The notes under the pieces are model-generated. The model was not told where the DNA came from and searched no databases. It saw only the letters and a list, made by a program, of their open reading frames with translations. Of a stretch of 64,000 bases of DNA, positions 39,253-55,360 are shown piece after piece. Within the stretch, counting starts at the first letter, position 1. Every line of letters starts with the position of its first letter. Both the position numbers and the translations under genes were made by a program. The DNA is taken from NCBI RefSeq assembly GCF_004211955.1, contig NZ_RHJI01000017.1, forward strand, positions 1-64,000, in the 5' to 3' direction. This DNA is from Escherichia sp. E1V33 (GTDB lineage: Bacteria; Pseudomonadota; Gammaproteobacteria; Enterobacterales; Enterobacteriaceae).

Positions 39253-39497
39253 ATTTCGTCACCCGTAGGGGTGGATTTACCCCAGACATCCTGCTCGCTA
39301 ATCTCCGGTGCGTTCATGTCGCATTGCGCCAGCAGTTCTTCAAGCGAGTAGCGCTTCGAGACGGGGGTCAAAATCAGTTGGTTATTGCTCACCTGCGCCT
39401 CCACGCTCTGCCCCGGCTGTAAGTTAAGTTCTTTCATTACGATATTGGGAATGATCATACCTGCACTGTTCCCCCATCTTTTTATGGTAATACGCAT
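39246..39497 (-). CDS. chpS: MazE-family antitoxin ChpS
   Basis: An 83-residue antitoxin with an N-terminal AbrB/MazE swapped-hairpin domain (MRITIKRWGNSAGMIIPNIV) and an acidic C-terminal tail that blocks ChpB. The start used is the inner ATG with GGAGG at good spacing and the K-12 length. First gene of the chpSB operon. Confidence 0.95.
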   Translation of the reverse strand: MRITIKRWGNSAGMIIPNIVMKELNLQPGQSVEAQVSNNQLILTPVSKRYSLEELLAQCDMNAPEISEQDVWGKSTPTGDEIW

Positions 39498-39705
39498 CTG
39501 CACCTCCTTAAGTTATACAAAGTATAACTCACGGTGCTACAGGAAACGTTTTACCCCTGCGCATTTGTGAACACCAGCAGAGATTTTTATGCGTTAACGG
39601 ATATGGAAAGCGGCTCGGAGAGAAAAGAAACTGGTGGGAAAGTTACAAAACTGATTGCGAGGGGCATCGCAAAAAACAACGCCACCCGAAGGTGGCGCGT
39701 TTATA

Positions 39706-40050
39706 TCATGACTTATCCCTGTCTAACCAGTCGCCGCTAGCTATCAGCTTTAATCCATCGACGGGTCGTTGATATACGTACATCCATGCACTCCCATACG
39801 GCGTCTGAATCAACTGGCGCGCGTATTCACCGCCCCTGGTGCGCAAGGCATCAAGTTCGGCCAGCGTGGCGTTGTCAATACGATAAACTTCACCATGTAC
39901 CGTTCCGTTTCCCGGAACTGCGCCTGGATAGTGGCCCAGGCTATACAACTGGTAGTTATCGATACTGAAGTCGCCCAGCAACTGAGCATTAGTCATCCAG
40001 TGGCTGTTGCCTTGTTTGTGGCGTAAACTGCCGTAGACAAATATTCGCAT
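39706..40050 (-). CDS. ytfP: Gamma-glutamylcyclotransferase-like YtfP
   Basis: A 114-residue GGCT-fold protein (MRIFVYGSLRHKQGN, the YGSL substrate loop). It starts 2 bp after the tamB stop and is the last gene of the tamAB-ytfP operon. The activity in the cell is unproven. Confidence 0.93.
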   Translation of the reverse strand: MRIFVYGSLRHKQGNSHWMTNAQLLGDFSIDNYQLYSLGHYPGAVPGNGTVHGEVYRIDNATLAELDALRTRGGEYARQLIQTPYGSAWMYVYQRPVDGLKLIASGDWLDRDKS

Positions 40051-40052
40051 AG

Positions 40053-45604
<5,552 letters not shown>

Positions 45605-45767
45605 TTAAACGGCTTAACAATAATCCAGCAATATGGATTAAAAAGCAGACTAAACCCAAAATATTACTTATGTTTTACTTTAGACCCATTCACGGGGGTT
45701 ATTGTGTGCAAATACGTCTCTTGTTACAACCTAAACCCCTATGACCGACTTTCGGGAGAACGACACC

Positions 45768-46406
45768 ATGAGTTTATTTGATAAAAAGCATCTGGTTTCC
45801 CCCGCCGATGCCCTTCCTGGACGTAATACCCCGATGCCCGTCGCTACGCTGCATGCGGTCAACGGTCACTCAATGACAAATGTGCCTGACGGAATGGAGA
45901 TCGCCATTTTTGCGATGGGCTGTTTCTGGGGCGTTGAACGCCTTTTCTGGCAACTTCCCGGTGTTTACAGTACCGCCGCAGGCTACACCGGCGGTTACAC
46001 GCCAAACCCGACTTATCGGGAAGTGTGTTCCGGTGATACCGGCCACGCCGAAGCGGTGCGAGTGGTTTACGATCCGTCGGTAATCAGCTATGAACAACTG
46101 TTGCAGGTGTTCTGGGAAAACCACGATCCTGCACAAGGGATGCGTCAAGGTAATGATCACGGCACGCAGTACCGTTCCGCAATTTACCCGCTGACGCCAG
46201 AACAGGATGCCGCCGCCCGCGCCAGTCTGGAACGTTTTCAGGCCGCAATGCTCACCGCCAATGACGATCGCCAGATAACCACCGAGATTGCTAACGCCAC
46301 ACCGTTCTATTATGCCGAAGATGACCACCAACAGTATCTACATAAAAACCCTTATGGCTATTGCGGAATTGGCGGAATAGGCGTTTGTCTGCCGCCTGAA
46401 GTGTAG
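45768..46406 (+). CDS. msrA: Peptide methionine sulfoxide reductase A
   Basis: A 212-residue repair enzyme reducing the S-epimer of Met sulfoxide. The catalytic motif is GCFWGVE (Cys near residue 52), with resolving cysteines in [11 protein letters not shown] at the C-terminus. The start [10 protein letters not shown] follows GGGAGA; an ATG 27 nt upstream is less likely. Confidence 0.97.
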   Translation: MSLFDKKHLVSPADALPGRNTPMPVATLHAVNGHSMTNVPDGMEIAIFAMGCFWGVERLFWQLPGVYSTAAGYTGGYTPNPTYREVCSGDTGHAEAVRVVYDPSVISYEQLLQVFWENHDPAQGMRQGNDHGTQYRSAIYPLTPEQDAAARASLERFQAAMLTANDDRQITTEIANATPFYYAEDDHQQYLHKNPYGYCGIGGIGVCLPPEV

Positions 46407-46593
46407 TATTAAAAGGTAGAGCCAAAGTGAAATGAGACAAAAATTTAACCCTCTGGCGACTTTACAGTACCTTACGCTATACTAGCCTCTGAAAATGCCG
46501 GTTCACTCTCTTCGAATCGGCTTTCAATGTGTATTTCACACAAATTAATCAACTTCCCCTTCCGAGGATCTGACCTGAACGGTTAGATAAGAT

Positions 46594-47937
46594 ATGTTAA
46601 ACAGTATTTTAGTCATACTCTGCTTGATCGCTGTAAGTGCGTTCTTCTCGATGTCCGAGATCTCGCTTGCCGCCTCACGCAAAATCAAACTTAAACTGCT
46701 GGCTGATGAAGGCAATATAAATGCCCAACGCGTTATGAATATGCAGGAAAATCCCGGCATGTTCTTTACCGTGGTACAAATCGGTCTGAACGCAGTGGCG
46801 ATTCTCGGCGGTATCGTCGGTGATGCAGCGTTCTCCCCGGCTTTTAACAGCCTTTTCTCCCGCTATATGTCGGCGGAACTCTCTGAGCAACTGAGCTTTA
46901 TTCTCTCTTTCTCGTTAGTGACTGGCATGTTTATCCTGTTTGCGGATTTAACCCCGAAACGCATCGGTATGATTGCGCCAGAAGCTGTTGCTTTGCGTAT
47001 CATCAACCCGATGCGCTTCTGCCTGTTCATCTGCACCCCGCTGGTGTGGTTCTTCAACGGCCTCGCAAATATGATTTTCCGCATCTTTAAACTGCCGATG
47101 GTGCGTAAGGATGACATCACTTCCGATGATATTTACGCGGTAGTAGAAGCAGGGGCGCTGGCGGGGGTATTACGGAAACAAGAGCATGAACTGATTGAAA
47201 ACGTGTTCGAGCTTGAATCCCGTACTGTCCCGTCTTCTATGACTCCGCGTGAGAACGTTATCTGGTTCGATCTCCACGAAGACGAGCAAAGTCTGAAGAA
47301 TAAAGTGGCGGAACATCCGCACTCAAAATTCCTCGTCTGTAATGAAGATATCGACCACATCATCGGCTATGTGGATTCGAAAGATCTGCTTAACCGCGTG
47401 CTGGCCAATCAAAGCCTGGCGCTGAATAGTGGCGTACAAATTCGCAATACACTGATCGTGCCAGACACACTGACCCTTTCTGAGGCGCTGGAGAGTTTTA
47501 AAACTGCGGGTGAAGACTTTGCTGTAATCATGAATGAATACGCGCTGGTTGTGGGGATCATCACCCTCAACGACGTGATGACCACACTGATGGGCGATCT
47601 GGTGGGTCAGGGTCTGGAAGAGCAGATTGTGGCGCGTGATGAGAACTCATGGCTAATCGATGGTGGAACACCGATTGATGACGTGATGCGTGTACTGGAT
47701 ATTGACGAGTTCCCGCAGTCAGGCAATTACGAAACCATTGGCGGCTTTATGATGTTTATGCTGCGTAAGATCCCCAAACGCACTGATGCGGTGAAGTTCT
47801 CCGGCTACAAATTTGAAGTGGTGGATATTGATAACTACCGTATCGACCAGTTACTGGTAACGCGGATCGATAGCAAAGCCACCGCCCTTTCACCAAAGTT
47901 ATCTGACGCTAAAGATAAAGAAGAAAGCGTCGCATAA
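46594..47937 (+). CDS. ytfL: CNNM/CorC-type membrane protein YtfL (PaeA)
   Basis: A 447-residue protein with an N-terminal CNNM membrane domain (DUF21, about residues 1-195), two CBS domains (about 210-340) and a C-terminal CorC_HlyC domain. The E. coli protein is reported to export cadaverine and putrescine and was renamed PaeA. A TATACT box lies at the end of the preceding gap. Confidence 0.94.
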   Translation: MLNSILVILCLIAVSAFFSMSEISLAASRKIKLKLLADEGNINAQRVMNMQENPGMFFTVVQIGLNAVAILGGIVGDAAFSPAFNSLFSRYMSAELSEQLSFILSFSLVTGMFILFADLTPKRIGMIAPEAVALRIINPMRFCLFICTPLVWFFNGLANMIFRIFKLPMVRKDDITSDDIYAVVEAGALAGVLRKQEHELIENVFELESRTVPSSMTPRENVIWFDLHEDEQSLKNKVAEHPHSKFLVCNEDIDHIIGYVDSKDLLNRVLANQSLALNSGVQIRNTLIVPDTLTLSEALESFKTAGEDFAVIMNEYALVVGIITLNDVMTTLMGDLVGQGLEEQIVARDENSWLIDGGTPIDDVMRVLDIDEFPQSGNYETIGGFMMFMLRKIPKRTDAVKFSGYKFEVVDIDNYRIDQLLVTRIDSKATALSPKLSDAKDKEESVA

Positions 47938-47951
47938 CCTCAGAAACATCA

Positions 47952-47977
47952 ACGGCTCCTGAATCAGGAGCCGTCTT
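47952..47977. terminator. Terminator between ytfL and ytfK
   Basis: ACGGCTCCTG and CAGGAGCCGT form a 10-bp stem with a 3-nt loop, between convergent genes. T-rich DNA follows. Confidence 0.8.
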
Positions 47978-47997
47978 ATTACTGCATAGCACGTTGG

Positions 47998-48204
47998 TTA
48001 AGCCATCTCTGTTTGCAGACGCATAACCTGACGGTTAACTTCGGACATCACTGACAAATGCAGTTTATCCTTCACTTTTGGGATAAGAATCTTACCCTTA
48101 TCAAATTCAAAAGCGCCAACATCCTTGATGTATAACCGCCCACGAAACAGGATCTTCACGTACTTCGCCACTTGCAGTGGGTTGTACCGTTGGAAAATTT
48201 TCAT
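47998..48204 (-). CDS. ytfK: YtfK, SpoT-stimulating stress factor
   Basis: A 68-residue DUF1107 protein, mostly basic in its first half. In E. coli it binds SpoT and tips it toward (p)ppGpp synthesis during phosphate or fatty-acid starvation. The start [12 protein letters not shown] follows CAGGAGA; an upstream ATG lacks a binding site. Confidence 0.93.
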
Positions 48205-48528
48205 TGTTGTCTCCTGCTGAGTATTACGCCTTTGCGGTACCACAATCGGTCCAACTATTATGAGGCGCAAATTTTAATGCCTAATGACTATAGACTACTG
48301 CGGTAATGTTTCCAGCCTGTATTAGTTTTTTTACCGTAACGTTACAATTATTCAGAATTATCTTTTCGCCTAATCAGAATCTTTAGTATAAGCATTCATT
48401 TTTCATATGATTTGTGCGCTTGTCCGCAAACTGGCATCACGCTTGCGGGATTTTCGATAAATAGCACATATGATTAAAAGTCAGACCCAAGTGGTCGGAT
48501 CACCTGCATATCATAAGAAGGAAACACC
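48205..48528. other. Divergent promoter region of ytfK and ytfJ
   Basis: A 324-bp AT-rich gap without ORFs of note. It must hold both promoters. A short inverted pair (TTGTCCGCAA and TTGCGGGA near 48420-48450) precedes ytfJ. I could not place a convincing Pho box by eye. Confidence 0.5.
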
Positions 48529-49086
48529 ATGACTCTACGCAAGATTCTGGCCCTCACCTGTCTGCTACTGCCGATGATGGCCTCCGCACATCAGTTCGAA
48601 ACCGGTCAGCGAGTACCGCCGATTGGCATTACCGATCGTGGCGAGTTGGTGCTTGATAAAGATCAGTTTAGCTACAAAACCTGGAACAGCGCGCAGTTAG
48701 CAGGAAAAGTGCGAGTGCTACAACATATTGCCGGTCGCACGTCAGCCAAAGAGAAAAATGCGACGCTGATAGAAGCGATTAAATCGGCGAATTTGCCGCA
48801 CGATCGCTACCAGACCACCACCATTGTCAACACTGATGACGCCATTCCAGGTTCCGGCATGTTTGTCCGCAGCAGTCTGGAAAGTAATAAAAAGCTTTAT
48901 CCGTGGTCGCAGTTTATTGTCGATAGCAACGGCGTCGCGCGCGGTGCCTGGCAGTTGGATGAGGAGAGTTCTGCCATTGCAGTGCTCGATAAAGACGGCC
49001 GTGTGCAATGGGCGAAGGACGGGGCGCTCACCCAGGAAGAGGTGCAGCAAGTGATGGCCTTGCTGCATAAGTTGCTCAATAAATAG
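48529..49086 (+). CDS. ytfJ: Periplasmic thioredoxin-fold protein YtfJ
   Basis: A 185-residue exported protein with a signal peptide ending MMASA. The mature part looks like a peroxiredoxin/thioredoxin fold ([32 protein letters not shown]) but shows no CXXC pair. Function unknown. Its 3' end overlaps the convergent cysQ by 11 nt. Confidence 0.9.
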   Translation: MTLRKILALTCLLLPMMASAHQFETGQRVPPIGITDRGELVLDKDQFSYKTWNSAQLAGKVRVLQHIAGRTSAKEKNATLIEAIKSANLPHDRYQTTTIVNTDDAIPGSGMFVRSSLESNKKLYPWSQFIVDSNGVARGAWQLDEESSAIAVLDKDGRVQWAKDGALTQEEVQQVMALLHKLLNK

Positions 49087-49816
49087 AAACTCTGAATCCT
49101 GGATTCAGAAACGATTCACGCGGGGTATAATCCAGCGGTTTACCCTGCCAATCATGAACGTGCGCTCCGGCTGCGGCAGCAACAGCGTGGCCGGCGGCAG
49201 TGTCCCAAATATTGGTTGGTCCGAAACGTGGATAGAGCTGCGCCTGCCCTTCCGCCACCAGACAGAATTTCAGCGAAGAGCCAATGGACGTCGTCTGATG
49301 TTCGCCAAGCTGTTGCAGATATTCTTTCAGCTCTGCATCCGCATGGGATCGGCTAATAACGACCAGTGGCGGGCGAGCATCGCGTACCTGAATCTGTTTG
49401 CGTACACCACACTCTTCTTTCCAGGCTTTGCCTTCCGCCGCACTGTACATAACGTTCATTACTGGCGCATACACCACACCTAAAATCGGTTTTCCGTGGT
49501 CGATGAGCGCAATATTAACGGTGAATTCACCGTTACGTTTAATAAACTCTTTCGTGCCATCCAGCGGGTCCACCAGCCAGTAACGCTGCCAGTGCTGACG
49601 GACTTCCCAGCCGGGAGGATCTTCTTCAGACAGAATCGGAATATCCGGCGTCAGCGTACGTAAACCGTCCATGATTACGGTATGCGCGGCAATGTCCGCC
49701 GCCGTCACCGGTGAGTTATCCGCTTTGCTGACGACGTCCATCGGCTTCGTCCCGTCGTAGACCTGCATAATGGCATCGCCCGCAATCCGTGCGAGTTGAC
49801 ATACTTGTTCTAACAT
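49076..49816 (-). CDS. cysQ: 3'(2'),5'-bisphosphate nucleotidase CysQ
   Basis: A 246-residue Mg2+-dependent, Li+-sensitive phosphatase that removes PAP made by sulfate assimilation. The signature DPLDGTKEF (about residues 83-91) and [14 protein letters not shown] near the C-terminus are the two family motifs. Full length. Confidence 0.97.
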   Translation of the reverse strand: MLEQVCQLARIAGDAIMQVYDGTKPMDVVSKADNSPVTAADIAAHTVIMDGLRTLTPDIPILSEEDPPGWEVRQHWQRYWLVDPLDGTKEFIKRNGEFTVNIALIDHGKPILGVVYAPVMNVMYSAAEGKAWKEECGVRKQIQVRDARPPLVVISRSHADAELKEYLQQLGEHQTTSIGSSLKFCLVAEGQAQLYPRFGPTNIWDTAAGHAVAAAAGAHVHDWQGKPLDYTPRESFLNPGFRVSIY

Positions 49817-49987
49817 TCTCCACCTCTTTTGTTTCAGTGGTGTTAACTCGTTGTTTTACTTATACCCTATCGTTAAAGAATCCGCCAACTGTGATGGCGT
49901 CATCGTTTCCTGATTTATTATTTATGGCATCCTTCAACGCTCTGTATGAAAGACGTTTCATCTACTCGTTCATAAAAGGATGCCCAG

Positions 49988-51931
49988 ATGGTTAAGTTTA
50001 GTGCAACGCTCCTTGCTACGCTGATTGCCGCCAGTGTGAATGCGGCAACAGTCGATCTCCGCATAATGGAAACCTCTGATTTGCATAGCAATATGATGGA
50101 TTTCGATTATTACAAAGACTCCGCCACAGAAAAATTCGGACTGGTTCGTACTGCAAGCTTGATAAACGATGCACGCAATGAAGTAAAAAACAGTGTGCTG
50201 GTCGATAACGGCGATTTGATTCAGGGGAGTCCGCTGGCAGATTACATGTCAGCGAAAGGCTTAAAAGCAGGTGAAATCCATCCGGTCTATAAAGCGTTGA
50301 ATACGCTGGATTATACGGTCGGTACGCTTGGCAACCATGAATTCAACTATGGCCTGGATTACCTGAAAAATGCGCTGGCAGGGGCGAAATTCCCTTATAT
50401 AAACGCCAACGTCATTGACGCTAAAACCAAACAGCCGATGTTTACGCCGTATTTAATTAAAGACACCGAAGTGGTCGATAAAGACGGAAAAAAACAGACG
50501 CTGAAGATTGGCTACATCGGCGTCGTGCCACCGCAGATTATGAGCTGGGATAAAGCCAATTTATCCGGCAAAGTTACCGTTAACGATATTACTGAAACTG
50601 TGCGCAAGTACGTACCTGAAATGCGCGAGAAAGGGGCCGATGTTGTTATCGTCCTGGCACATTCTGGGTTGTCTGCCGATCCGTATAAAGTGATGGCGGA
50701 AAACTCGGTTTATTATCTCAGTGAAATTCCGGGCGTTGACGCCATTATGTTTGGTCATGCTCACGCAGTCTTCCCGAGTAAAGATTTTGCCGATATTAAA
50801 GGCGCGGATATTGCCAGGGGTACGCTGAACGGCGTTCCGGCAGTAATGCCGGGCATGTGGGGGGATCATCTCGGCGTGGTCGATCTGCAACTCAATAATG
50901 ACAGCGGGAAATGGCAGGTGACGCAGGCGAAAGCGGAAGCTCGCCCGATTTACGACATCGCCAATAAAAAATCCCTTGCAGCGGAAGATAGCAAACTGGT
51001 CGATACCCTTAAAGCCGATCACGACGCCACACGCCAGTTTGTCAGCAAGCCAATCGGTAAATCCGCCGACAATATGTATAGCTATCTGGCGCTGGTGCAG
51101 GACGATCCGACTGTGCAGGTGGTGAACAACGCACAAAAAGCGTATGTCGAGCATTACATTCAGGGCGATCCCGATCTGGCAAAACTGCCGGTGCTCTCTG
51201 CTGCCGCACCGTTTAAAGTCGGTGGGCGCAAAAACGACCCGGCCAGCTATGTGGAAGTAGAAAAAGGTCAACTAACTTTCCGTAATGCCGCCGATCTGTA
51301 TCTCTATCCCAATACGCTGATTGTGGTGAAAGCCAGCGGTAAAGAGGTGAAAGAGTGGCTGGAGTGCTCCGCCGGGCAGTTTAATCAGATAGACCCCAAC
51401 AGCACTAAACCACAGTCACTCATCAACTGGGACGGTTTCCGCACCTATAACTTTGATGTTATTGATGGTGTGAATTATCAGATTGATGTTACCCAGCCAG
51501 CCCGCTATGACGGCGAATGTCAGGTGATTAATGCCAATGCGGAAAGGATTAAGAACCTGACCTTTAATGGCAAACCGATTGATCCGAACGCCATGTTCCT
51601 GGTTGCCACCAATAACTATCGCGCTTACGGCGGCAAATTTGCCGGTACGGGCGACAGCCATATCGCTTTTGCTTCACCGGATGAAAACCGCTCGGTACTG
51701 GCAGCGTGGATTGCTGAAGAGTCGAAGCGTGCGGGGGAAGTTCACCCGGCGGCAGATAACAACTGGCGTTTAGCGCCGATTGCTGGCGATAAGAAACTGG
51801 ATATCCGTTTCGAAACATCCCCGTCAGATAAAGCCGCAGCGTTTATCAAAGAGAAAGGGCAGTATCCGATGAATAAAGTCGCGACCGATGATATCGGGTT
51901 TGCGATTTATCAGGTGGATTTGAGTAAGTAA
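49988..51931 (+). CDS. cpdB: 2',3'-cyclic-nucleotide 2'-phosphodiesterase / 3'-nucleotidase
   Basis: A 647-residue periplasmic enzyme with signal peptide [19 protein letters not shown]. An N-terminal calcineurin-like domain ([25 protein letters not shown] metal motifs) precedes a C-terminal 5'-nucleotidase domain. It salvages nucleotides from outside the cell. AAAAGGA precedes the ATG. Confidence 0.97.
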   Translation: MVKFSATLLATLIAASVNAATVDLRIMETSDLHSNMMDFDYYKDSATEKFGLVRTASLINDARNEVKNSVLVDNGDLIQGSPLADYMSAKGLKAGEIHPVYKALNTLDYTVGTLGNHEFNYGLDYLKNALAGAKFPYINANVIDAKTKQPMFTPYLIKDTEVVDKDGKKQTLKIGYIGVVPPQIMSWDKANLSGKVTVNDITETVRKYVPEMREKGADVVIVLAHSGLSADPYKVMAENSVYYLSEIPGVDAIMFGHAHAVFPSKDFADIKGADIARGTLNGVPAVMPGMWGDHLGVVDLQLNNDSGKWQVTQAKAEARPIYDIANKKSLAAEDSKLVDTLKADHDATRQFVSKPIGKSADNMYSYLALVQDDPTVQVVNNAQKAYVEHYIQGDPDLAKLPVLSAAAPFKVGGRKNDPASYVEVEKGQLTFRNAADLYLYPNTLIVVKASGKEVKEWLECSAGQFNQIDPNSTKPQSLINWDGFRTYNFDVIDGVNYQIDVTQPARYDGECQVINANAERIKNLTFNGKPIDPNAMFLVATNNYRAYGGKFAGTGDSHIAFASPDENRSVLAAWIAEESKRAGEVHPAADNNWRLAPIAGDKKLDIRFETSPSDKAAAFIKEKGQYPMNKVATDDIGFAIYQVDLSK

Positions 51932-51978
51932 TACACATCTTTCTCGGCCTATAAATCATCAACCGCATCCGGCATTTA

Positions 51979-52141
51979 TTGGCGGATGCGATGCTGGCGC
52001 ATCTTATCCGCCCTACAAGCCATGAACCGTAGGCCGAATAAGCGCAGCGCATCTGGCTCTTTCTGGCGGATGCGATGCTGACGTATCTTATCCGCCCTAC
52101 AAGCCATGAACCGTAGGCCGAATAAGCGCAGCGCATCTGGC
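51979..52141. repeat. Tandem direct BIME repeat
   Basis: Two copies of about 85 bp, each made of GGCGGATGCGATGCTG... and GTAGGCCGAATAAGCGCAGC units, follow cpdB. The copies differ at very few bases, which points to recent duplication. Confidence 0.85.
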
Positions 52142-52143
52142 AG

Positions 52144-52524
52144 TTATGCCGCACGTTCATCCCGCACCGCTAGCACCTCGGGCAAATTCAACTCAATCCA
52201 GTCCGCCAGTGCAGCAACCTTTTCACTGACCTGCTCGCCCAGCGGCGTGAGGCTGTATTCCACATGCGGCGGCACTACCGGATACGCGATACGGTTAAGA
52301 AAACCATCCTGTTCTAACGCCTGTAACGACTGCGCCAACATCTTTTCACTCACCCCGCCGATTTTGCGCCGCAGGTCGCTAAAGCGATGAGTACCTTCGC
52401 GTAGCGCCACCAGAATCAATACGCCCCAACGGCTGGTGACGTGTTTCAACACCTCGCGCGACGGGCACTGTTCAGCGAAGAGATTTCCCTCTTTCAGTTG
52501 TTGCGACAGGCTAACCTGACTCAT
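52144..52524 (-). CDS. ytfH: HxlR-family regulator YtfH
   Basis: A 126-residue MarR-like winged-helix regulator (CPSREVLKHVTSRWGVLIL, then RFSDLRRKIGGVSEKMLAQ). Cys19 lies in the position used as a redox sensor in HxlR proteins such as YodB and QorR. It is divergent from ytfG, a quinone reductase, with a palindrome between them, so it probably controls ytfG in response to quinones or diamide. Confidence 0.93.
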   Translation of the reverse strand: MSQVSLSQQLKEGNLFAEQCPSREVLKHVTSRWGVLILVALREGTHRFSDLRRKIGGVSEKMLAQSLQALEQDGFLNRIAYPVVPPHVEYSLTPLGEQVSEKVAALADWIELNLPEVLAVRDERAA

Positions 52525-52547
52525 CTCATACTTACCTTTTTGTGCGT

Positions 52548-52564
52548 ACTTACTAAAAGTAAGT
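52548..52564. promoter_or_regulatory. Likely YtfH operator
   Basis: ACTTACT-AAA-AGTAAGT is a perfect inverted repeat 23 bp from the ytfH start and 48 bp from the ytfG start. Confidence 0.65.
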
Positions 52565-52612
52565 TTAGGTGTTAGCGTATTTAAACACAAGACAAAACGA
52601 TGGAGACTTCCC

Positions 52613-53473
52613 ATGATCGCTATTACTGGTGCCACTGGCCAACTTGGTCACTATGTTATTGAATCCTTGATGAAAACGGTTCCTGCCAGCCAAATAGTGG
52701 CTATCGTTCGTAATCCGGCAAAAGCCCAGGCCCTGTCAGCACAAGGCATTACCGTGCGTCAGGCTGACTACGGCGATGAAGCCGCACTGACATCTGCACT
52801 TCAGGGAGTGGAAAAACTACTGCTGATCTCTTCCAGCGAAGTGGGTCAACGTGCCCCGCAGCATCGTAATGTTATTAATGCCGCAAAGACGGCTGGCGTG
52901 AAATTTATCGCTTATACCAGCCTGCTACATGCAGATACCTCCCCGCTCGGCCTCGCCGATGAGCACATTGAGACGGAGAAAATGTTGGCTGATTCTGGCA
53001 TCGTTTACACCCTGCTGCGCAACGGCTGGTACAGCGAAAACTACCTCGCCAGCGCCCCGGCAGCACTGGAACACGGCGTATTTATCGGTGCGGCGGGCGA
53101 TGGCAAAATCGCCTCAGCAACGCGGGCAGATTATGCGGCAGCTGCGGCACGCGTGATTAGCGAAGCCGGTCACGAAGGCAAGGTTTACGAACTGGCGGGC
53201 GATAGTGCCTGGACGTTGACACAGTTAGCGGCAGAGCTGACCAAACAGAGCGGCAAACAGGTTACCTATCAAAATCTGAGCGAAGCCGATTTCGCCGCGG
53301 CACTGAAAAGCGTCGGACTGCCCGACGGACTGGCGGATATGCTGGCGGATTCTGACGTTGGCGCATCGAAAGGCGGTCTGTTTGATGACAGCAAAACACT
53401 TAGCAAATTGATTGGCCACCCAACGACAACGTTAGCCGAAAGCGTAAGCCACCTTTTTAATGTTAATAACTAG
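52613..53473 (+). CDS. ytfG: NAD(P)H:quinone oxidoreductase YtfG (QorB)
   Basis: A 286-residue atypical short-chain dehydrogenase of the NmrA type. The nucleotide loop is ITGATGQLGHYV (residues 4-15). It reduces quinones with NADPH. GGAG precedes the ATG. Divergent from its probable regulator ytfH. Confidence 0.95.
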   Translation: MIAITGATGQLGHYVIESLMKTVPASQIVAIVRNPAKAQALSAQGITVRQADYGDEAALTSALQGVEKLLLISSSEVGQRAPQHRNVINAAKTAGVKFIAYTSLLHADTSPLGLADEHIETEKMLADSGIVYTLLRNGWYSENYLASAPAALEHGVFIGAAGDGKIASATRADYAAAAARVISEAGHEGKVYELAGDSAWTLTQLAAELTKQSGKQVTYQNLSEADFAAALKSVGLPDGLADMLADSDVGASKGGLFDDSKTLSKLIGHPTTTLAESVSHLFNVNN

Positions 53474-53580
53474 TTAATTAAAGTGGCATCCTCCCGCATC
53501 CTCTCTGATAATGACGGGATGCCGGGAGCAATCATGTCTGCTTCCTGAACTTTCTTCTGACAGACCAATGGATGCCAGTA

Positions 53581-54546
53581 ATGATTAGCGGCGTGCTGTA
53601 CGCCCTGTTAGCAGGGTTGATGTGGGGGCTTATTTTTGTCGGGCCGTTGATCGTACCGGAATACCCGGCGATGTTGCAGTCGATGGGGCGCTATCTGGCG
53701 TTAGGGTTAATTGCACTGCCCATTGCCTGGCTGGGGCGCGTGCGTCTGCGCCAGTTAGCACGCCGCGACTGGTATACCGCCTTGATGCTCACCATGATGG
53801 GCAACCTGATCTATTACTTCTGCCTTGCCAGTGCCATTCAACGTACTGGCGCACCTGTTTCCACGATGATTATCGGCACCCTGCCGGTGGTGATTCCTGT
53901 CTTTGCCAATCTGCTTTATAGCCAGCGCGACGGCAAACTAGCGTGGGGAAAGCTCGCCCCGGCACTGATTTGTATTGGCATCGGCCTGGCGTGTGTGAAT
54001 ATTGCTGAGTTAAACCACGGACTCCCCGATTTTGACTGGGCACGTTATACCTCAGGCATCGTGCTGGCGTTAGTTTCCGTGGTCTGCTGGGCGTGGTATG
54101 CCTTGCGCAACGCCCGCTGGTTACGAGAAAACCCAGACAAACATCCAATGATGTGGGCAACGGCGCAGGCGTTGGTTACGCTGCCGGTTTCATTCATAGG
54201 CTATCTTGTCGCTTGTTACTGGCTGAATACGCAAACGCCGGACTTCTCTCTCCCCTTTGGCCCTCATCCGCTGGTGTTTATTAGCCTGATGATTGCTATT
54301 GCCGTGCTTTGCTCATGGGTCGGCGCACTTTGCTGGAACGTCGCCAGCCAGCGATTACCGACAGTGATTCTCGGGCCGCTGATTGTTTTCGAAACGCTGG
54401 CAGGTTTGCTGTACACCTTTTTGTTACGCCAGCAAATGCCGCCGCTGATGACGCTGAGCGGTATCGCGCTGTTAGTGGTTGGCGTGGTCATTGCGGTCAG
54501 AGCAAAACCGGAAAAGCCTTTAACTGAACCTGTCTCTGAAAGTTGA
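53581..54546 (+). CDS. ytfF: EamA-family inner-membrane transporter YtfF
   Basis: A 321-residue DMT-superfamily protein with ten hydrophobic helices and two EamA repeats. Substrate unknown; cysteine export has been suggested for relatives. The ATG at MISGVLYALL gives the family length; an ATG nine bases earlier is possible and neither has a strong ribosome binding site. Confidence 0.9.
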   Translation: MISGVLYALLAGLMWGLIFVGPLIVPEYPAMLQSMGRYLALGLIALPIAWLGRVRLRQLARRDWYTALMLTMMGNLIYYFCLASAIQRTGAPVSTMIIGTLPVVIPVFANLLYSQRDGKLAWGKLAPALICIGIGLACVNIAELNHGLPDFDWARYTSGIVLALVSVVCWAWYALRNARWLRENPDKHPMMWATAQALVTLPVSFIGYLVACYWLNTQTPDFSLPFGPHPLVFISLMIAIAVLCSWVGALCWNVASQRLPTVILGPLIVFETLAGLLYTFLLRQQMPPLMTLSGIALLVVGVVIAVRAKPEKPLTEPVSES

Positions 54547-54604
54547 CACACTGGCAGTGAGTTAAATAATCCTCTGCTACGTAAGGGTTATAGCTTTTAC
54601 CTTA

Positions 54605-54627
54605 AAGATGCATTTAAAATACATCTT
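54605..54627. promoter_or_regulatory. NsrR operator of ytfE
   Basis: A near-perfect palindrome, AAGATGCATTT-A-AAATACATCTT, matches the NsrR consensus. NsrR, a nitric-oxide sensor, represses ytfE. Confidence 0.9.
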
Positions 54628-54653
54628 ATCTTATTAAGAATGAGGTATCAGCT

Positions 54654-55316
54654 ATGGCTTATCGCGACCAACCTTTAGGTGAACTGGCGCTCTCTATTCC
54701 TCGCGCTTCGGCTCTGTTTCGTAAATATGATATGGATTACTGCTGCGGCGGTAAGCAGACGCTGGCGCGCGCGGCGGCACGTAAAGAGCTGGATGTTGAG
54801 ATCATTGAAGCCGAGCTGGCAAAGCTTGCTGAACAACCGATTGAGAAAGACTGGCGTAGCGCGCCACTGGCGGAAATCATCGACCATATCATCGTGCGCT
54901 ACCACGATCGTCACCGCGAGCAGCTGCCGGAGCTGATCCTGCAAGCGACTAAAGTCGAGCGCGTTCACGCCGACAAACCGAGCGTGCCAAAAGGGCTGAC
55001 AAAATACCTGACCATGCTGCATGAAGAGCTTTCCAGCCACATGATGAAAGAAGAGCAAATTCTCTTCCCGATGATTAAACAAGGCATGGGCAGCCAGGCG
55101 ATGGGGCCAATCAGCGTAATGGAAAGCGAGCACGATGAAGCGGGCGAACTGCTGGAAGTGATTAAACACACCACCAATAACGTCACGCCGCCGCCAGAAG
55201 CCTGCACCACCTGGAAAGCGATGTATAACGGTATTAATGAATTGATTGATGACCTGATGGATCACATCAGTCTGGAAAACAATGTACTGTTCCCACGCGC
55301 GCTGGCGGGTGAGTGA
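54654..55316 (+). CDS. ytfE: Iron-sulfur cluster repair protein YtfE (RIC)
   Basis: A 220-residue di-iron protein that repairs Fe-S clusters damaged by nitric oxide. It has an N-terminal ScdA domain with YCCGG (residues 29-33) and a hemerythrin-like bundle supplying His and Glu ligands ([39 protein letters not shown]). Under NsrR control. Confidence 0.97.
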   Translation: MAYRDQPLGELALSIPRASALFRKYDMDYCCGGKQTLARAAARKELDVEIIEAELAKLAEQPIEKDWRSAPLAEIIDHIIVRYHDRHREQLPELILQATKVERVHADKPSVPKGLTKYLTMLHEELSSHMMKEEQILFPMIKQGMGSQAMGPISVMESEHDEAGELLEVIKHTTNNVTPPPEACTTWKAMYNGINELIDDLMDHISLENNVLFPRALAGE

Positions 55317-55323
55317 TCTAAAA

Positions 55324-55348
55324 GCTGGATGGCATTGCGCCATCCAGC
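55324..55348. terminator. Hairpin between ytfE and cycA
   Basis: GCTGGATGGC and GCCATCCAGC form a 9-10-bp stem between convergent genes. Confidence 0.75.
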
Positions 55349-55360
55349 ATGATAATGCGG

